NCBI GenBank assembly: GCA_947496355.1
Contig: CANMCO010000002.1
Location: 124,001-188,000, forward strand
From: an uncultured Aquimarina sp.
GTDB lineage: Bacteria > Bacteroidota > Bacteroidia > Flavobacteriales > Flavobacteriaceae
Reading direction: 5' to 3'
Length of the DNA stretch: 64,000 bases
Of this stretch, positions 60,580-64,000 are shown one piece after another. Both the position numbers and the translations under genes were made by a program. The notes under the pieces were generated by a model, which was not told the origin of the DNA, ran no database searches, and worked only from the letters and a program-made list of their open reading frames with translations. Each line of letters begins with the position of its first letter. The stretch's first letter is position 1.

Positions 60580-61287
60580 TTAAAGATTTACTCGGGTACC
60601 AACAGACTCCCCAGAAACTACCTTGAGAAGATTTCCTGATTTGTTCATGTCAAATACTATTATTGGTAACTCGTTTTCCTGACTTAATGTAAATGCTGTT
60701 GTATCCATCACTTTCAGTCCTTTTCGCAAAACATCATCAAATGATATGAAATCAAATTTTGTGGCATCGGCATTTTTTTCAGGATCCGAAGTATAAATCC
60801 CATCAACTCTGGTACCTTTTAGGATTACATCTGCATTGATCTCAATTGCTCTAAGTACTGCCGCGGAATCTGTTGTGAAATATGGATTTCCTGTTCCTCC
60901 ACCAAAGATAACGACTCTTCCTTTTTCAAGGTGCCTTAGTGCGCGTCTTTTAATAAATGGTTCCGCTACTTCATTGATTTTTATTGCCGATTGCAATCTT
61001 GTAGGGATTTCAGCATCTTCTAAAGCACTTTGTAATGCCAGACCATTAATTACTGTAGCAAGCATTCCCATATGATCTGCTTGAACTCTATCCATCCCTT
61101 TACTGGCACCGGCAACACCTCTAAAAATATTACCTCCTCCAATAACAATTGCTACTTCTACACCTTTGTCAGTGATTTTTTTGATTTCCTGGGCATATTC
61201 TGCCAATCTTTTGGGATCAATACCGTATTGGCGATCACCCATTAGGGCTTCACCAGATAATTTTAGTAATACTCTTTTGTATTTCAT
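60580..61287 (-). CDS. pyrH: UMP kinase
   Basis: [43 protein letters not shown]. Confidence 0.97.
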   Translation of the reverse strand: MKYKRVLLKLSGEALMGDRQYGIDPKRLAEYAQEIKKITDKGVEVAIVIGGGNIFRGVAGASKGMDRVQADHMGMLATVINGLALQSALEDAEIPTRLQSAIKINEVAEPFIKRRALRHLEKGRVVIFGGGTGNPYFTTDSAAVLRAIEINADVILKGTRVDGIYTSDPEKNADATKFDFISFDDVLRKGLKVMDTTAFTLSQENELPIIVFDMNKSGNLLKVVSGESVGTRVNL

Positions 61288-61390
61288 TGTTGGGTTTAAC
61301 TGTGATGCAAATATAATGATATTCTTAATTTAGAAAATACTTTAGAATAGAAAGGTAATTTTTTTAAGTAGGTTCATGAATTTTGAAATT

Positions 61391-61415
61391 AAAAAGCCCC
61401 TTTAAAAAAGGGTCC
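61391..61415 (-). terminator. Terminator-like hairpin upstream of pyrH
   Basis: Minus strand GGACCCTTTTTTAAAGGGGCTTTTT. Confidence 0.5.
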
Positions 61416-61645
61416 TTTTCCCCTGATCAAGGTATTGATTGGCTTTGCATTATGTTATACGTTTGCCACGGGGAAAACAAAAAAATGAGGGGGATGATAA
61501 ATATTTTTGAAATGGAACTTAAACGTTTGTATTGACTGATTGGGGAGTTAGTCTTTATTTTGGGGGTAATACCTTGAAGAAATTTGAGGTTTTATTACGT
61601 TATTTGGTCTATTAAAGAATATTTTGAAATATGGAGAAGAAAAAA

Positions 61646-61673
61646 AACCGCTTTCGTTAGAAAGCGGTTTTTG
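61646..61673 (-). terminator. Rho-independent terminator after tsf
   Basis: Minus strand AAAAACCGCTTTCTAACGAAAGCGGTTTTTTTT. Confidence 0.85.
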
Positions 61674-61710
61674 ATTTTTCGCAGATAGCGAAAGAAAATT
61701 ATTTAAAGGA

Positions 61711-62676
61711 TTATCCTAGTGCAACTCTTTCAAAGTTAACAACAGAAACATCTCCCAAAGATTTTACATAATCTGCAACACTTTTCTTTTCATCTTTGAT
61801 GAAATTTTGATCAAGAAGACATTGCTCTTGATCAAGAGTGGTATTGTCAGAAATAAATCTTTCTAATTTACCAGGAAGTATTCTATCCCAGATTTGCTCA
61901 GGTTTACCTTCGGCTTTAAGTTCTGCTTTCAGGTTTTCTTCAGCTTTTGCAATTACTTCGTCAGTCAATTGAGATCTAGAAATAAATTGAGGAACATTTT
62001 TCAATGTTTTTCCTAATCTACCAAGTTCAATATTTTCTTTTTCAATAGCTGCAATTCTTGCTTGTGTTTCTGAGGCTACATATTCTGGGTCAAAATCTTT
62101 ATAAGAAAGTGTAGTAGCACCCATTGAAGCAACTTGCATTGAAATATCTTTGGCAAGAGTCTCAGCACCATTAATTTCAGATGATAACCCTGTAAGCGCA
62201 GCTATTTTATTTCCGTGGATATAGGATCCAACAAAAGGAGCTTCTAATACTTTAAATCCTCCGATTTCGATTTTTTCACCAATAACACCTGTCTGTTCAG
62301 TAAGTTTTTCCTGAACTGTCATACCGTTAAAGTCTGCAGCTAAAAACTCTTCTTTTGAAGAGGTTGTAAGTGCTAATTCAGCCAATTCTTTAGCTAAAGA
62401 AACAAAAGAGTCATTTTTTCCAACGAAATCAGTTTCACAGTTAAGAGAAACAATTACACCTTTGTTTTTAGCATCATTAACTTTTGCAATAACTGCACCT
62501 TCAGCAGAATCTCTGTCGGCTCTTTTATCAGCGATTTTCTGTCCTTTTTCTCTAAGGATTTTGATAGCTTTGTCAAAATCTCCATCAGCTTCAACAAGTG
62601 CTTTTTTACAGTCCATCATTCCGGCACCTGTAGCTTTACGCAATTTACTTACTTCTGCGGCGGTAATCTTTGCCAT
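61711..62676 (-). CDS. tsf: Elongation factor Ts
   Basis: ITAAEVSKLRKATGAGMMDCKKALVEADGDFDKAIKILREKG. Confidence 0.97.
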   Translation of the reverse strand: MAKITAAEVSKLRKATGAGMMDCKKALVEADGDFDKAIKILREKGQKIADKRADRDSAEGAVIAKVNDAKNKGVIVSLNCETDFVGKNDSFVSLAKELAELALTTSSKEEFLAADFNGMTVQEKLTEQTGVIGEKIEIGGFKVLEAPFVGSYIHGNKIAALTGLSSEINGAETLAKDISMQVASMGATTLSYKDFDPEYVASETQARIAAIEKENIELGRLGKTLKNVPQFISRSQLTDEVIAKAEENLKAELKAEGKPEQIWDRILPGKLERFISDNTTLDQEQCLLDQNFIKDEKKSVADYVKSLGDVSVVNFERVALG

Positions 62677-62721
62677 ATCGTTTTAATATTTAATGTGTAA
62701 ATGTGTTTTTGTATAAAAAAA

Positions 62722-62765
62722 GAGTCGTTTAGTTTGTACTGCAATAGTAAAGAACCAAACGACTC
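62722..62765 (-). terminator. Hairpin plus T run between rpsB and tsf
   Basis: Minus strand GAGTCGTTTGGTTC...ACTAAACGACTCTTTTTTT. Confidence 0.65.
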
Positions 62766-62813
62766 ATCAATTTTAAAACTATAATGATTGTCTAAGTGTC
62801 AATCAATGAATGT

Positions 62814-63695
62814 TTATTCTTCTTCTTGCTTTGCATCTTCTGCAACCACTGGTGCTTCAGCTACTGCTTTTTCAGCTTTTTCTGGAGCTTTAGCCTTTGC
62901 AGGAGCTTCAGCTACCGCTTTTTCAGCTTTTGCTGGAGTTTCTGTCTTTGCCGGTGCTTCAGCTTTTGCTTTTGCATCATCTTTTTTAGGTGCGTCTTTT
63001 GAAGCTTTTCTCTCGCTTAAGCCTTCGATAATTGCATCACTAACATAGGTCATTACCTTGTCGATAGATTTAGAAGCATCATCATTTGCAGGGATTAAAT
63101 AGTCAACCTGACGTGGGTCAGAATTGGTATCTACCATTGCGAAAATAGGAATGTTTAATTTCTGAGCTTCTTTTACTGCGATGTGCTCGCGGGTAATATC
63201 TACAACAAATAATGCTCCAGGTAGACGAGTCATATCAGAAATAGAACCAAGGTTCTTTTCTAATTTAGCTCTTAAACGATCTACTTGTAAACGTTCTTTT
63301 TTAGATAGCGTGTTAAAAGTACCGTCTTTCTTCATTCTATCAATTGCAGCCATTTTCTTAACCGCTTTACGAATAGTAACAAAGTTAGTAAGCATACCAC
63401 CTGGCCATCTTTCAGTAATGTATGGTTGGTTGGCTTTAGCTGCTTTTTCAGCTACGATTTCTTTAGCTTGTTTTTTAGTCGCAACAAAAAGGATTTTTCT
63501 GCCGGACGCTGCAATCTTTTTTAAAGCCTCACTAGATTCTTCAATTTTTGCAGCAGTTTTATATAAGTTAATGATGTGAATACCATTACGTTCCATATAG
63601 ATATATGGCGCCATATTTGGATCCCATCTTCTTGTTAGGTGACCAAAGTGTACACCTGCATCAAGTAATTCTTTTACTTCGATATTGTTTGCCAT
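62814..63695 (-). CDS. rpsB: 30S ribosomal protein S2 with low-complexity C-terminal extension
   Basis: MANNIEVKELLDAGVHFGHLTRRWDPNMAPYIY; A/K/E/P-rich C-terminal tail. Confidence 0.97.
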   Translation of the reverse strand: MANNIEVKELLDAGVHFGHLTRRWDPNMAPYIYMERNGIHIINLYKTAAKIEESSEALKKIAASGRKILFVATKKQAKEIVAEKAAKANQPYITERWPGGMLTNFVTIRKAVKKMAAIDRMKKDGTFNTLSKKERLQVDRLRAKLEKNLGSISDMTRLPGALFVVDITREHIAVKEAQKLNIPIFAMVDTNSDPRQVDYLIPANDDASKSIDKVMTYVSDAIIEGLSERKASKDAPKKDDAKAKAEAPAKTETPAKAEKAVAEAPAKAKAPEKAEKAVAEAPVVAEDAKQEEE

Positions 63696-63825
63696 TTTTG
63701 TAATAGTTTACGTTCTGTTGAATTAGCAATGCTCAAGTGGCTACTTTATTAGTACGGCCTTGCGCATTTAGATGCTAAACTAACCTCCGAATACTCGGGA
63801 TAACAACAAATACTGTTTTAATAAA

Positions 63826-64000
63826 TTAACGTTTAGAGAACTGGAATTTCTTACGAGCTTTCTTCTGTCCGAATTTCTTACGCTCTACCATTCTTGGATC
63901 TCTGGTCAATAAACCTTCAGGCTTAAGGATAGATCTGTTTTCTTCGTCTAACTCGCATACCGCTCTTGATATCGCTAAACGAACAGCTTCCGCTTGTCCT
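63826..64000 (-). CDS. rpsI: 30S ribosomal protein S9, 5' end outside the window
   Basis: Translation ...[53 protein letters not shown]. Confidence 0.93.
   Translation of the reverse strand, partial: GQAEAVRLAISRAVCELDEENRSILKPEGLLTRDPRMVERKKFGQKKARKKFQFSKR

Noticed and set aside
62814-63010. Periodic repeats suggesting a CRISPR-like or VNTR array
   Set aside because: They are codon-level repeats of an A/K/P/E-rich protein tail; no spacer structure. No CRISPR array was found anywhere in the window.
62788-63048. + strand ORFs antisense to the rpsB C-terminus
   Set aside because: They are mirror translations of the low-complexity S2 tail.

Overview
The window is AT-rich and looks like a chromosomal segment from Bacteroidota, probably a Flavobacteriaceae (Aquimarina-like); that placement is inferred from gene content and order only. 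Core blocks: rodA(partial)-PBP2-mreD-mreC-mreB-purH at the left; tatD-ansA-tRNA-Ser-exbB-exbD genes-PorT-like-PAP2-like-rpoN; and asnS-MMPL/RND-DUF5686-like-frr-pyrH-tsf-rpsB-rpsI(partial) at the right. Accessory material sits between them. (i) About 7.9-16.9 kb: a translationally coupled PKD/beta-barrel protein, TPR-CHAT protease and retropepsin-like protease, next to two lipoprotein-type genes that share an exactly spaced GGGTAAC-N14-GTTGATAT promoter, and a divergent sigma factor with a coupled membrane TPR protein. (ii) About 26.4-31.0 kb: a NarL-type two-component pair with two tandem copies of a two-gene module (anchored Pro-tailed protein plus multi-TM protein). (iii) About 31.1-34.1 kb: three tandem lipoproteins, each with two CBM21-like domains (six copies in total), downstream of an ATTTTCGT octamer array. 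(iv) About 35.8-46.3 kb: a giant coiled-coil AAA+ 'DNA repair ATPase', small TM protein, flotillin, NfeD/YqiJ-like protein, PspA and YbjN-like protein, with a divergent XRE-S24-type regulator. (v) katG-ankyrin-TetR-like. The best candidates for an undescribed system are (i), (iv), (iii) and (ii). No CRISPR array, rRNA, transposase or integrase was recognised.
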